A stretch of 64,000 nt of DNA from an uncultured Sphingomonas sp. (GTDB lineage Bacteria; Pseudomonadota; Alphaproteobacteria; Sphingomonadales; Sphingomonadaceae): NCBI RefSeq assembly GCF_913062585.1, contig NZ_CAJXWX010000024.1:1-64000 (forward strand), in the 5' to 3' direction. The notes under the pieces were generated by a model. It did no database searches, was not told the DNA's origin, and worked only from the letters and a program-made list of their open reading frames with translations. Below, one piece after another: positions 9,728-18,518 of the stretch. Within the stretch, counting starts at the first letter, position 1. The number at the start of each line of letters is the position of its first letter. Both the position numbers and the translations under genes were made by a program.

Positions 9728-10342
9728 ATGCGTTTCGTCCTTCCCGCCGCCCTGGCGCTTGCCTTCGCTGCCCCCGCCATCGCCCAGACCGCGCCGACGG
9801 GCACGCCCGGCGCTCCGGTCGCCTCGCGCGTCGTCGCAGGCACCTATGCCGTCGACCCCTTCCACACCCAGGTGACCTGGTCGCTCAACCATATGGGCTT
9901 CTCGGTGCTCGAGGGGCAGTTCGGCGCGTCGGAAGGCACGCTGACCATCGACCCGGCCAAGCCCCAGGCGGCCAAGGTCGACGTGACTTTCAAGATCGAC
10001 AATCTGTCGGTCACCGCCGCCCCCTTCGCGAACCACCTGAAGTCGAAGGACTTCTTCGACGCCGCGACCTATCCGACCGCGCGCTTCGTCTCGACCGGCG
10101 TCAAGGTCATGGGCAACAAGGCGGTCATCACCGGCAACCTGACCATCAAGGACCAGACCAAGCCGGTGACGCTGAACGCCACCTTCTTCGGTGCGGGCAC
10201 CAACCCGATGTCCAAGAAGCTGAACATCGGCTTCCGCGCGACGGGCAAGATCAAGCGTTCGGACTTCGGCGTCGGCGCCTATGTGCCCGTCGTCGGTGAC
10301 GAGGTCGACCTGGTGATCAACGCGGCCTTCACCGCGCAATAA
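9728..10342 (+). CDS. YceI-family periplasmic lipid-binding-like protein
   Basis: 204 aa with a clear signal peptide (RFVLPAALALAFAAPAIAQ, cleavage before TAPTG). The mature domain matches the YceI lipocalin-like fold: YAVDPFHTQVTWSLNHMGFSVLEGQF at the start, KVDVTFKIDNLSV, then LKSKDFFDAATYPTARFVST and VTLNATFFGAG. YceI proteins bind long isoprenoids or similar amphiphiles in the periplasm, and some are induced by high pH or osmotic stress; the ligand here is unknown. ATG 9728 follows AGGGAG. A rho-independent terminator lies 25 bases downstream, so the gene is probably monocistronic. Confidence 0.88.
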   Translation: MRFVLPAALALAFAAPAIAQTAPTGTPGAPVASRVVAGTYAVDPFHTQVTWSLNHMGFSVLEGQFGASEGTLTIDPAKPQAAKVDVTFKIDNLSVTAAPFANHLKSKDFFDAATYPTARFVSTGVKVMGNKAVITGNLTIKDQTKPVTLNATFFGAGTNPMSKKLNIGFRATGKIKRSDFGVGAYVPVVGDEVDLVINAAFTAQ

Positions 10343-10366
10343 TCCCCTTATCCGGTCCCAAGACGG

Positions 10367-10405
10367 CGAGGCCGCTCCCCAACCGGGGGGCGGCCTCGTT
10401 CTTTT
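10367..10405 (+). terminator. Rho-independent terminator after the yceI-like gene
   Basis: A 14-bp stem (CGAGGCCGCTCCCC at 10367-10380 pairing with GGGGGGCGGCCTCG at 10385-10398, one G-U pair) with an AACC loop is followed by TTCTTTT. It separates the yceI-like gene from the leuA leader. Confidence 0.88.
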
Positions 10406-10467
10406 GTGCCAAGCCCGTCAGGCGCACGTCATCATTCTCGATATGGACAAGGCGCGCCCGACACGGC

Positions 10468-10530
10468 ATGACCCCTGCCATCATGATCGCCGCGCCGCTG
10501 CTCCGTTCGCTTCGACTTATCCGCCCTTAG
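10468..10530 (+). CDS. leuL: Putative leucine-rich leader peptide of leuA
   Basis: A 20-codon ORF reads MTPAIMIAAPLLRSLRLIRP and stops at TAG 10528-10530. A shorter version could start at ATG 10483. Four Leu and up to three Ile codons are concentrated toward the end, and the stop lies within the left arm of a hairpin (CCGCCCTTAGGGGA with TCCCTAAGGGCGG, 10521-10571). This is the arrangement expected of an amino-acid attenuator, where ribosome stalling on scarce leucine would alter downstream folding. No leader RBS is obvious and the U-tract is missing, so regulation may act on leuA translation instead. The symbol is by analogy. Confidence 0.45.
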   Translation: MTPAIMIAAPLLRSLRLIRP

Positions 10531-10585
10531 GGGAGGATCGGCGTGGCCAAGCGCGACTTCCCTAAGGGCGGAATGAAACGATAAG
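10516..10585 (+). promoter_or_regulatory. Stem-loop in the leuA leader
   Basis: Nested inverted repeats: CTTATC (10516-10521) with GATAAG (10580-10585), and CCGCCCTTAGGGGA with TCCCTAAGGGCGG (through 10571). The leader ORF stop is inside the left arm. A further short stem CCGCG...CGCGG lies just before leuA, so alternative pairings are possible. I see the repeats directly; attenuator function is inferred. Confidence 0.5.
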
Positions 10586-10640
10586 CCTGTCCCCGCCGCG
10601 CCCTGGCCTGACGCGGCCGAGAATGCTGGAAGACCCGATC

Positions 10641-12299
10641 ATGTTGCGCGATCCCTCGACCAAATACCGCCCCTTCCCCGCAATCGCCCTGCCCGACCGG
10701 CAATGGCCGAACCGCACCATCACCCAGGCCCCGCGCTGGCTGTCGACCGATCTTCGCGACGGCAACCAGGCGCTGATCGACCCGATGGACGCCGAGAAGA
10801 AGACTCGGATGTTCGACCTGCTCGTCAAGGTCGGGCTGAAGGAGATCGAGGTCGGTTTCCCGAGCGCGGGCGCGACCGAGTTCGACTTCATCTCCGGGTT
10901 GATCAAGAACGACCGCATCCCCGACGATGTGACGATCCAGGTCCTCACCCAGTCGCGCCGCGACCTGATCGAGCGCAGCTTCCAGAGCCTGGAGGGCGCG
11001 CGCACCGCGATCGTCCACCTCTACAACGCGGTCAGCCCGGCCTGGCGCAAGATCGTGTTCGGCATGACCCGCGACGAGGTCCGCCAGATCGCGGTCGAAG
11101 GTGCCAAGATCCTGCGCGACGAAGCCGCCAAGCGCCCGAACACCGACTGGTTCTTCGAATATAGCCCCGAAACCTTCTCGACCGCCGAGCTGGATTTCTC
11201 GGTCGAGGTCTGCGCCGCCGTCATGGACGTGCTGAAGCCGACGCCCGACCATCCGCTGATCCTGAACCTGCCCGCGACCGTCGAATGCGCGACGCCGAAC
11301 GTCTATGCTGACCAGATCGAATGGTTCGGGCGCCACATCCCCAATCGCGATTCGGTGGTGATCTCGCTCCACACGCATAACGACCGGGGCACCGGCGTCG
11401 CCGCGGCCGAACTGGGCGTGATGGCGGGCGCGGACCGGGTCGAGGGTTGCCTGCTGGGCAATGGCGAGCGGACCGGCAATTGCGATCTCGTGACCGTCGC
11501 GCTCAACATGTATACGCAAGGCGTCGATCCCGGCCTGAACCTGTCGGACATCGACGAGGTGGTGAACACGGTGCAGTACTGCACCAACCTGCCTGTCCAT
11601 CCGCGCACGCCCTATGCGGGTGATCTGGTCTTCACCGCCTTTTCGGGCAGCCATCAGGACGCGATCAAGAAGGGCTTTTCGGCGCAGGCCGCCCGCAACG
11701 ACGATCTGTGGGAAGTCCCCTACCTGCCCATCGACCCGGCCGATCTGGGTCGCAGCTACGAAGCGGTCATCCGCGTCAATTCGCAGTCGGGCAAGGGCGG
11801 CGTCGCATGGGTGATCGAGCAGGACAAGGGGCTGAAGCTGCCCAAGCGGCTCCAGGCCGATTTCAGCCGCCATGTCCAGGCGATGGCGGATGAGACCAGC
11901 CGCGAACTCAACGCCGCCGACATCTGGGGCGGGTTCGAGGCGACCTATCTGCCGCGCGAGGGCGACCGGTTCGTGCTGCGCGACTATGAGGAAACCGGCT
12001 CGACCGGGCAGCGGACCTTTATCGGTCGCGTCCAGGTGGATGGCGAGGAAAAGTCGATCTCGGGGCGCGGCAACGGGCTGATCTCCAGCGTGATCGCGGC
12101 GCTGGCCGGCACGACCGGCCCGGCGCTGGAAGTGGTCGACTATAACGAGCACGCCATCGGCCACGGCGCGGATGCCCAGGCCGCCGCCTATGTCGAGGCG
12201 CGGACCGCCGATGGGCGCACGGTGTTCGGCGTCGGGCTGGATACCGACATCGCCACGGCCAGCGTCCGCGCGGTGCTCTCTGCCGCCAATCGGGCCTGA
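10641..12299 (+). CDS. leuA: 2-isopropylmalate synthase (long, LeuA2-type)
   Basis: 552 aa from ATG 10641, preceded by TGGAAGA; an in-frame ATG at 10623 is possible. It condenses acetyl-CoA with 2-oxoisovalerate, the committed step of leucine synthesis. The HMGL-like TIM barrel starts [20 protein letters not shown] (metal-binding DLRDGNQ near residue 39), and the metal ligands in [18 protein letters not shown] are present, followed by [12 protein letters not shown]. The C-terminal ~130 residues form the LeuA dimer allosteric domain. The length fits the long form of actinobacteria and some alphaproteobacteria. The leucine-rich leader suggests attenuation control. Confidence 0.93.
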   Translation: MLRDPSTKYRPFPAIALPDRQWPNRTITQAPRWLSTDLRDGNQALIDPMDAEKKTRMFDLLVKVGLKEIEVGFPSAGATEFDFISGLIKNDRIPDDVTIQVLTQSRRDLIERSFQSLEGARTAIVHLYNAVSPAWRKIVFGMTRDEVRQIAVEGAKILRDEAAKRPNTDWFFEYSPETFSTAELDFSVEVCAAVMDVLKPTPDHPLILNLPATVECATPNVYADQIEWFGRHIPNRDSVVISLHTHNDRGTGVAAAELGVMAGADRVEGCLLGNGERTGNCDLVTVALNMYTQGVDPGLNLSDIDEVVNTVQYCTNLPVHPRTPYAGDLVFTAFSGSHQDAIKKGFSAQAARNDDLWEVPYLPIDPADLGRSYEAVIRVNSQSGKGGVAWVIEQDKGLKLPKRLQADFSRHVQAMADETSRELNAADIWGGFEATYLPREGDRFVLRDYEETGSTGQRTFIGRVQVDGEEKSISGRGNGLISSVIAALAGTTGPALEVVDYNEHAIGHGADAQAAAYVEARTADGRTVFGVGLDTDIATASVRAVLSAANRA

Positions 12300-12337
12300 C
12301 CACATGGTCGCCGCCCTCACCCGCTAAGGCGTTATCG

Positions 12338-13150
12338 ATGGCGGCGACCGACCTTTCTTCATCGCCCTCCACGCGGTGGGGTTTCATTCCCGAGCGCTAC
12401 CGCGAAAAGCTGCGCGAGCGGGGGGCGTCGATCACGCTGACCGTGATCGCGCACCTGCTGCTCGCCTGGCTGCTCTTCCATCTGGCACCCAAGCTGATGG
12501 ACCCGGAGAAATCCTCCGCGCTCAACACCTTCTCGATCTCGCCCTCGGACCGGGACGCGGGCGCGCCGGTGCCCGAGACGCGCACCGCCACGCGCAAGCC
12601 GGCGGCGGCGGGCGGATCGAAGGCGCCGGTGACCGAGAAGAAGCCCGACACCCCTACCCCGCCCAAGGAGAAACAGGCGGACACCTCCACGCCTACGCCA
12701 TGGCAATGGGGCGACAAGTCGCTGTTCGACGCGGGCGACATCGCCGCCATGCCCAAGGGCTCCGGCAAGGGCGTGGGGTCGAGCGATGGCGACGATCGCG
12801 GGCAGGACAGCGCCTCGGCCTATGGGCCCGGCGAGGGACCGGGGGGCCAGCGTCTCTATAATGCCGAATGGTATCCGCACCGGCCGAGCAATGCCGAGCT
12901 GAACGGCTATCTGCACAGCGCTCCGCCGCCGGGCAGCTGGGCACTGATCGCCTGCAAGACGATCCCCGACTACCGCGTCGAGAATTGCAAGGTGCTGGGC
13001 GAATCCCCGCTCGGCTCGGGCTTGGGCCGCGCGATGCGCGAGGCCGCCTGGCAATTCCGCGTCCGCGCGCCGCGCATCGGCGGCAAGGTGATGGTCGGCG
13101 AATGGGTGCGCATCCGCATCGACTTTACAGGGCCGGGCGGCGGGGATTGA
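12338..13150 (+). CDS. TonB-like / energy-transducer-like inner membrane protein
   Basis: 270 aa. A short cytoplasmic N-terminus is followed by one membrane segment near residues 31-50 (ITLTVIAHLLLAWLLFHLA). A long Pro/Lys/Thr/Asp-rich periplasmic linker (about 65-150, with KKPDTPTPPKEKQ) follows. The C-terminal ~90-residue domain (RLYNAEWYPHRPSNAEL...REAAWQFRVRAPRIGGK) has the pattern of TonB/TolA-type C-terminal domains. The architecture suggests coupling of inner-membrane energy to the outer membrane, but there is no exbB/exbD here, so it may be an accessory protein. It converges on the porin gene. Confidence 0.6.
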   Translation: MAATDLSSSPSTRWGFIPERYREKLRERGASITLTVIAHLLLAWLLFHLAPKLMDPEKSSALNTFSISPSDRDAGAPVPETRTATRKPAAAGGSKAPVTEKKPDTPTPPKEKQADTSTPTPWQWGDKSLFDAGDIAAMPKGSGKGVGSSDGDDRGQDSASAYGPGEGPGGQRLYNAEWYPHRPSNAELNGYLHSAPPPGSWALIACKTIPDYRVENCKVLGESPLGSGLGRAMREAAWQFRVRAPRIGGKVMVGEWVRIRIDFTGPGGGD

Positions 13151-13192
13151 TCCGACGCCCCTTCCCCGGCGTGGGGGAGGACCGGGCGCGCC

Positions 13193-14626
13193 TCAATAGG
13201 TGAATTGCAACTGGGTGCGGATCAGGTCGCCGGTCGCGCGGCCGGTGCGGCGCGCGTCCGCTTCGCGCCGTTCCATCCGGGCATAGGCCAGCGTCAATTC
13301 CAACGCCTCGATAAGCTGGATCTCGGTGCCCAACTCCCATTCGTCGGTTTCCAGGCGGGGCGCATCGACATTGGGCTTCCACCCGCCGCGATAGCGTTGC
13401 CAGCGGACATAGGGGATGGCGCGGCCGATCGGCGTCCTGCCGATATCGGTCATCACCTGGACGTATCCGCCACCCAGCCGCTGGCTGCGGATCATGCCCA
13501 GCGCGCGGTCATATTGCGGGCCCCAGCCGGTCGTCCATTCGGTCTGGATGCCAAAGGGCTGCGGATAGAGGATGGCGTGGAACCCCACCCGGTCGTCGCG
13601 ATAGTCGGTCGGGCTGACGCCGCCGCTGCGGATTTCGGGGCGGTAGCGATTGAAGATCGCCGAGCCGCCGACCTCCAGCACCTTTCCCCGGAACATCGGC
13701 CCCAGCCCGTCGAGCGCGAAGGGCCAGGTCGCCATCGCGACCTTCATCAGGCTGTCGGTGCGCTCGGTTCGGTTGGTGCCCTGTCCATTGTAGAGCGCCA
13801 GGCCGAAGGCGCCGTAATTGCCGAACAGCTTCTGCTTGTTCCTGGCCAGCCGGTCCCAGATCGCCTGGACCGGCGCGGGCGTGTAATAGACGTTAACGCC
13901 GACGTCGCGCTCGCCCGGTACCCCGCTGTTGATCGCATCCGACCGGTCGAGCGGCAGGCGATTGGACGAGGATTGCAGATTCTCCCAGCCGAACGGCACC
14001 TTGGACTGGCCGAAACGCAGGCGCAGGCGACGCTCGGGATCGAGGAACCAGTCGACATAGACGTCGCGCAACTGCCCGAAATTCTCGCGCCGCTCGGTGC
14101 TCGATTGGTTGTTCACCGCCGCGCCGAAATCATGCTGGAAATAGAGCTGCAGCCGGTCGGTGATATCTCCCTGCAAAACCATCCGCACCCGGCGCAGCAG
14201 GAAGCCACCATCGTCGTTGATCGAGGCGTCATGCACCGAACGCAACCGCGATCCATCGGCGCCCGGCGCATCATGGTCATCCAGAATCGCATTGTAGCGA
14301 AGCTGGGTATAGCCGCGCAGTTTCAGACGTTCATGCCAGGGCGTGTGCGACGAGACTGGCTTGGACATGCTCGCGACCCGTTCCGGCACGGGCTTCTGCG
14401 CGGGCGGAGGCGCCGAGGCGACGACGGGGGCCGGTGCGGCGGCCGGAACAGGGGGCGCGGCGGGAATGGCCGCCGCCTTCCGCGCCTCGGTCAGCGCCTT
14501 GACCTGCGCCTTCAGCTCGTCGATCTGGCGCTGGAGTTCCTTCACCGTCTGCGCCGCGACGGGCATGGGGACAAGGCTGAACGCGATCGCGGCGTATCGG
14601 GCCCGATGGAATCTCGCCTTGATCAC
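13193..14626 (-). CDS. Outer-membrane porin, phosphate-selective OprP/OprO type
   Basis: 477 aa, starting with GTG at 14624-14626. Signal peptide ends near PMPVAAQ. A coiled-coil segment (VKELQRQIDELKAQVKALTEARK) and an Ala/Pro linker precede a beta-barrel beginning WHERLKLRGYTQLRYNAI. The barrel contains FLLRRVRMVLQGDITDRLQLYFQHDF and LRLRFGQSKVPFGWENLQ, typical of the phosphate-selective porin family, and ends in an aromatic residue (LQFTY), the BAM targeting signature. Actual solute is not predictable from sequence; no phosphate transport genes adjoin. Confidence 0.82.
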   Translation of the reverse strand: MIKARFHRARYAAIAFSLVPMPVAAQTVKELQRQIDELKAQVKALTEARKAAAIPAAPPVPAAAPAPVVASAPPPAQKPVPERVASMSKPVSSHTPWHERLKLRGYTQLRYNAILDDHDAPGADGSRLRSVHDASINDDGGFLLRRVRMVLQGDITDRLQLYFQHDFGAAVNNQSSTERRENFGQLRDVYVDWFLDPERRLRLRFGQSKVPFGWENLQSSSNRLPLDRSDAINSGVPGERDVGVNVYYTPAPVQAIWDRLARNKQKLFGNYGAFGLALYNGQGTNRTERTDSLMKVAMATWPFALDGLGPMFRGKVLEVGGSAIFNRYRPEIRSGGVSPTDYRDDRVGFHAILYPQPFGIQTEWTTGWGPQYDRALGMIRSQRLGGGYVQVMTDIGRTPIGRAIPYVRWQRYRGGWKPNVDAPRLETDEWELGTEIQLIEALELTLAYARMERREADARRTGRATGDLIRTQLQFTY

Positions 14627-14723
14627 CTGCCCGCCCCGCCCTGTTGGTGACAGCCGCTTAGGCTAGCCGCGCGGCGCTTCGCAACTATTCGATGACGATT
14701 GCGTGACGATTCCGTGACGGCGA

Positions 14724-15077
14724 TCAGCGCTCTCGTTCGATCTCGCAGCCGATCCGGGCATCGGGATAGATGCCCGTCTTGGTCGAACGGACCTTTACCG
14801 CCTGGACCCGGGGATCGGCCAGGCACAGCGCCGCCACCGCCTCACACAGGCTTTCCTGCAGGGCAAAGCCGGGGCCTTGGGCCATCGCCAATATGCCTTC
14901 GCGCAGGAAGTCGTAATCCAGCACCTCCTCGATCTGGTCGGCGCGGGGGGCGGCGGGATAGGCGACGGTCATGGCGACCGACAGGCTGACCGGCTGGGGC
15001 TCGACCTCATGCGGGTGGATGCCCAGGTGCATCGCGACCGTCATCTCGTCGAGCAGGATCGTATAGGTTGCGGTCAT
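14724..15077 (-). CDS. folB: Dihydroneopterin aldolase-like protein FolB
   Basis: 117 aa. FolB-family enzymes cleave dihydroneopterin to 6-hydroxymethyl-dihydropterin. The family pattern is visible: MHLGIHPHEVEPQPVSLSV near the N-terminus, VLDYDFLREGI in the middle (Y and active-site region), LCEAVAALCLADPRVQAVKVRSTKTG near the end with the conserved Lys. ATG 15077 overlaps the folM-like stop in an ATGA, indicating translational coupling. It is third gene of folE-folM-folB. Confidence 0.85.
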   Translation of the reverse strand: MTATYTILLDEMTVAMHLGIHPHEVEPQPVSLSVAMTVAYPAAPRADQIEEVLDYDFLREGILAMAQGPGFALQESLCEAVAALCLADPRVQAVKVRSTKTGIYPDARIGCEIERER

Positions 15078-15820
15078 GCCCTGCCCTCGAACATCACATC
15101 GCCGTCGCGGCGGCAGAAGCGCTGTCCGCAATCGACATAAAGCGTCTGGCCGCGAACGCCGCGCGCCGTCAGCAGGAAGGATACCGCCTCCGCCACCGCC
15201 GCCGCACCGATCGGACGGCCGAGCAGGTTCTTGGTCGCGGCCTCGGCGAATTCCGCGTCGCTCTGGTCGCCGCTTTGCAGGGTCAGGCCGGGCGCGACCG
15301 CATTGACCGCGATGCGCGGACCCAGCGCCTGGGCCAGCATCATGTTCGCCCCGGCCAGTGCGAACTTGGCGCAGCTATAGGCGAAGAAATCGGGGTTCGG
15401 ATTGGCGAGCTTCTGGTCGAGAATATCGACCACCGTGCCGTCCGCGACATCGTCCTGCCGGGCGAGTGCCGAGGCGAGCAGCGCGGGCGCGGCGGCGTTG
15501 ACCGCATACAGCCTGGCCATCAGCGCCGCGTCTGTTTGCGGCGGCCGGTCGAACTCGAACGCAGAGGCACTATTAACCAGCCCGTCGATGGGCCCGCCCG
15601 CCGCGTCCCGCGCACGGACAAACAGCGCGTCGATCGCGTCGATCCGCGACAGATCGCCCTGCACCATGGGGGCGTTCAACTCGGCCGCCAGGGCCGCCGC
15701 ATCTTCGCCCGAGCCGTTATAATGGATCACCGGCCGATGCCCGTCCGCCGCCAGCCGCCGGGCGATATGCGCGCCCAGCCGCTTGGCCGCGCCGGTGACC
15801 AGCACGGTGCGGCTGGTCAT
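15074..15820 (-). CDS. folM: SDR-family pteridine/dihydromonapterin reductase-like protein (FolM-like)
   Basis: 248 aa short-chain dehydrogenase. The cofactor motif TGAAKRLGAHIARRLAADG is the TGxxxRxG form used by FolM and PTR1, rather than the usual TGxxxGxG. The NSAS motif is present (GLVNSASAFEFD), and the catalytic YxxxK is YSCAKFAL near residue 160. FolM reduces dihydromonapterin or dihydrofolate with NADPH. Its position between folE and folB, with ATGA overlaps on both sides, strongly supports a pterin role. Confidence 0.8.
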   Translation of the reverse strand: MTSRTVLVTGAAKRLGAHIARRLAADGHRPVIHYNGSGEDAAALAAELNAPMVQGDLSRIDAIDALFVRARDAAGGPIDGLVNSASAFEFDRPPQTDAALMARLYAVNAAAPALLASALARQDDVADGTVVDILDQKLANPNPDFFAYSCAKFALAGANMMLAQALGPRIAVNAVAPGLTLQSGDQSDAEFAEAATKNLLGRPIGAAAVAEAVSFLLTARGVRGQTLYVDCGQRFCRRDGDVMFEGRA

Positions 15821-16443
15821 CCGGCCATGCCCATCAGAGACAGCACTTCCTTGCGGCTGCGATCGTCATCGCGGAACACACCCATCATCCGACTCGTCAC
15901 CATCGAGACGCCGGGCGTGCGGACGCCGCGCGCGGTCATGCAGGCATGGGTCGCCTCGATCACCACCGCGACGCCCAGCGGCTTGAGGTTTTCCCAGATA
16001 CAGTCGGCAACCTCGGCGGTCAGCCGCTCCTGCACCTGCAACCGGCGGGCAAAGCCGTGCAGGACGCGGGCGAGCTTGGAAATGCCGACGACATGGTTGC
16101 GCGGCAGATAGGCGATATGCGCACGGCCGATGATCGGCGCCATGTGATGCTCGCAATGCGACTGAAAGGGGATGTCCTTCAGCAGCACGATCTCGTCATA
16201 GCCGCCGACTTCCTCGAACACGCGCGACAGGTGAACGGCGGGGTCGTCGCCATAGCCTGCGCAATATTCGGCCCACGCCCGTGCGACGCGCTTTGGCGTG
16301 TCGACCAGCCCTTCGCGCGTGGGATCGTCCCCGGCCCAGGCGATCAGCGTACGGATGGCGTCCGCGACATGGTCCGGCACGGCGATCTTGCCATCTTCGC
16401 CGATCAGGTCGCCATCGTCCGGATCGCCATGGGCGCAACTCAT
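15817..16443 (-). CDS. folE: GTP cyclohydrolase I FolE
   Basis: 208 aa. It converts GTP to 7,8-dihydroneopterin triphosphate, the first step of folate/pterin synthesis. Zinc and active-site residues are visible: FQSHCEHHMAPIIGRAHIAYLP (Cys/His ligands) and ATHACMTARGV (second Cys ligand); DPTREGLVDTPKRVARAW is the conserved N-terminal helix. Its stop overlaps the folM-like ATG. It is the likely first gene of the operon, with its promoter in 16444-16820. Confidence 0.95.
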   Translation of the reverse strand: MSCAHGDPDDGDLIGEDGKIAVPDHVADAIRTLIAWAGDDPTREGLVDTPKRVARAWAEYCAGYGDDPAVHLSRVFEEVGGYDEIVLLKDIPFQSHCEHHMAPIIGRAHIAYLPRNHVVGISKLARVLHGFARRLQVQERLTAEVADCIWENLKPLGVAVVIEATHACMTARGVRTPGVSMVTSRMMGVFRDDDRSRKEVLSLMGMAG

Positions 16444-16582
16444 ATACTGTCCTTCACGTCAAAGCCGGTGCGATAGCGGAACGATTGCCGGGGTGCAAAA
16501 CTCGCCGGAACGCCAGACGATCCCCCGTTCGGTTCAGCCCGAAGATGTCGGAGCCCTGGGACAGCCACTCGGCGGTGTGGCG

Positions 16583-16610
16583 TGGCCTTCGACTTCGCTC
16601 AGGCTGAACG
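16583..16610 (+). repeat. REP-like 28-bp repeat, copy 1
   Basis: Motif GGCCTTCGACTTCGCTCAGG followed by CTGAACGG. It matches copies at 16703-16730 (inverted, one internal change), 16765-16792, 32997-33024 and 33050-33077 (inverted). Confidence 0.8.
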
Positions 16611-16702
16611 GCGGTTGGGAGGCTTGGCTGGATGGTGACAGGGTCCAACGCCAGCGTCGCCAATCTCAGCACTGGCTCTTCCCCCCTCCCTTATACCCCA
16701 GC

Positions 16703-16792
16703 CCGTTCAGCCTGAGCGTAGTCGAAGGCCACGCCGCACCGGCTGAACCCAGGCGAAATCCCTTGGCCTTCGACTTCGCTCAGGCCGAACGG
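16703..16792. repeat. Inverted pair of REP-like 28-bp repeats, copies 2 and 3
   Basis: A reverse-orientation copy at 16703-16730 and a forward copy at 16765-16792 are separated by 34 bases, a BIME-like arrangement that can fold into a long hairpin at the 3' end of the frmA-fghA operon. Confidence 0.78.
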
Positions 16793-16821
16793 AGGGAGGG
16801 CCGATTGGCTCGGTAGGCGGA

Positions 16822-17664
16822 TTACCCGCGCAACCGCTCCGCCGCCCAGGCGACATGGTCGGCCATGAAGGTCGAGATGAAGTTGTAGCTATGGTCGTAC
16901 CCCGGCTGCATCCGCAGCGTCAGGGCGATCCCGGCCGCATCGCACGCCGCCGCGAGCAGTTCGGGGCGGAGCTGTTCGGTCAGGAACTGGTCGGCATCGC
17001 CCTGATCGACCAGCAGGTCGGGCAGACGCGCGCCGTCCTCGATCAGCGCGACGGCATCGGCCTGTCGCCATGCCGCCCGGTCCGGCCCAAGATAGCCGCC
17101 CAGCGCCTTTTCGCCCCATGGCACCTGGCTCGGGGCGACGATGGGCGCGAAGGCCGACACGCTGCGGAACCGGTTGGGGTTGCGAAGGCCGATGGTCAGC
17201 GCGCCATGCCCGCCCATCGAATGGCCGGTGATTCCTTGCGCGTCTATGTCCGCCATGGGGAAATGCTCGGCGATCAGTGCGGGCAGTTCCTGCTCGATAT
17301 AGGTCCGCATCTGGAAATGCTTGACCCAGGGTTCCTGCGTCGCATCGACATAGAAGCCCGCCCCCTGCCCCATGTCATAGGCGTCGTCATTCGCGACGCC
17401 CTCCCCACGCGGCGAGGTATCGGGCGCGATGAAGATCACCCGGTGTTCGGCGCAAGGCCCTCGAAACTCGCCCTTGTCGGTGACATTGGCATGGGTGCAG
17501 GTCAGGCCCGACAAATACCAGAGGACCGGCAGCTTTTCGCCGTCCTCATGCGCGGGCACGAAGACCGAGAAGGTCATGCGCGTGCCCGTCGCTTCGCTGT
17601 CATGAGCATAGACGCCCTGCACGCCACCATGCGCCTTGGAGGTCGACATCGTCTCGATCGTCAT
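16822..17664 (-). CDS. fghA: S-formylglutathione hydrolase
   Basis: 280 aa, esterase-D family, the usual length (~278). It hydrolyses S-formylglutathione to formate and glutathione, the second step of glutathione-dependent formaldehyde oxidation. The nucleophile elbow is GHSMGGHGAL, the oxyanion region is LWYLSGLTC, and the catalytic His lies in GYDHSYNFIS. The ATG at 17664 overlaps the purU stop (ATGA). It is the last gene of the frmA operon. Confidence 0.93.
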   Translation of the reverse strand: MTIETMSTSKAHGGVQGVYAHDSEATGTRMTFSVFVPAHEDGEKLPVLWYLSGLTCTHANVTDKGEFRGPCAEHRVIFIAPDTSPRGEGVANDDAYDMGQGAGFYVDATQEPWVKHFQMRTYIEQELPALIAEHFPMADIDAQGITGHSMGGHGALTIGLRNPNRFRSVSAFAPIVAPSQVPWGEKALGGYLGPDRAAWRQADAVALIEDGARLPDLLVDQGDADQFLTEQLRPELLAAACDAAGIALTLRMQPGYDHSYNFISTFMADHVAWAAERLRG

Positions 17665-18518
17665 CGGAACACCACCGTTCGGTTGTCATTGAGGAAGACG
17701 CGCCGCTCGCCCACCCAGGCGACCGCGCGGGCCAGCACCTGTGCCTCGATATCGCGGCCGATGCGGATCAGGTCGTCGACGCTGGCGCGGTGATCGACCC
17801 GCTCGACCGCCTGTTCGATGATCGGCCCTTCGTCCAGGTCGGCGGTCACGAAATGCGCGGTCGCACCGATCAGCTTGACGCCGCGCGCGTGCGCCCGGTG
17901 ATAGGGCTGCGCGCCCTTGAAGCCGGGCAGGAAGCTGTGATGGATATTGATACACCGCCCCGGCAGCGCGGCGACCAGCCGCTCGCCCAGTACCTGCATA
18001 TAGCGGGCGAGGACCAGATAATCGGCCTGTGTACTCTCCATCAAGGCGAGCATCGCCGCCTCCTGCTCCGCGCGATTGGCGTCGCCGACCGGCAGGTGAT
18101 GCCAGGGCAGGCCATGCCACTCGACCAGCGGGCGCAAGCTATCATGGTTGGACACGACGCCGACGATCTCGACCGGCAGCGTGTTGGTCCGCCAGCGATG
18201 CAGCAGGTCGTTCAGGCAATGCGAGCCCTTCGACACCGCGATCAGCATCCGGGGCCGCTCGCTGGCGGGCGCGACATGCCAGTCGAAGCCGAACCGCGCG
18301 GCAGGCTCGGCCAGCGCCGCGCGAACCCCCTCGACCGAGGCGGGAAACCGCGCGCCCTGCCCCTTGAAGACGATGCGCAGGAAGAAGCGCCCCGTCTCCA
18401 GATCGGCATATTGCTGGCTGTCGAGGATGAACCCGTCGATCCCCGCCAGCACGCCGGACACGGCGGCGACGATGCCGACCCGGTCCTGGCACGCCAGCGT
18501 CAGGATATGGTCGGTCAT
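17661..18518 (-). CDS. purU: Formyltetrahydrofolate deformylase PurU
   Basis: 285 aa. PurU hydrolyses 10-formyl-THF to formate and THF. An N-terminal ACT domain (ILTLACQDRVGIVAAVSGVLAG) is followed by a formyltransferase-like catalytic domain. Active-site residues are visible in INIHHSFLPGFKGAQPYHRAH and in the ATAHFVTADLDEGPIIEQ loop with its catalytic Asp. It overlaps both neighbours by ATGA, so it is co-expressed with the formaldehyde-oxidation genes; this suggests handling of C1 units as formate. Confidence 0.93.
   Translation of the reverse strand: MTDHILTLACQDRVGIVAAVSGVLAGIDGFILDSQQYADLETGRFFLRIVFKGQGARFPASVEGVRAALAEPAARFGFDWHVAPASERPRMLIAVSKGSHCLNDLLHRWRTNTLPVEIVGVVSNHDSLRPLVEWHGLPWHHLPVGDANRAEQEAAMLALMESTQADYLVLARYMQVLGERLVAALPGRCINIHHSFLPGFKGAQPYHRAHARGVKLIGATAHFVTADLDEGPIIEQAVERVDHRASVDDLIRIGRDIEAQVLARAVAWVGERRVFLNDNRTVVFR

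Larger units (their letters stand above)
16444..16821. other. 378-bp intergenic region containing three REP-like repeats
   Basis: No supported gene is seen. It holds three copies of a 28-bp motif with core CTTCGACTTCGCTCAGGCTG: 16583-16610 (+), 16703-16730 (-) and 16765-16792 (+). The latter two face each other and could form a stem-loop. The region probably contains the folE promoter, because fghA ends at 16822; no confident -35/-10 was found. Confidence 0.7.

Noticed and set aside
13155..13182. Another copy of the CTCCCC palindrome family after the TonB-like gene
   Set aside because: Only a short CCTTCCCC/GGGGGAGG hairpin is present, without the side hairpins or second end.
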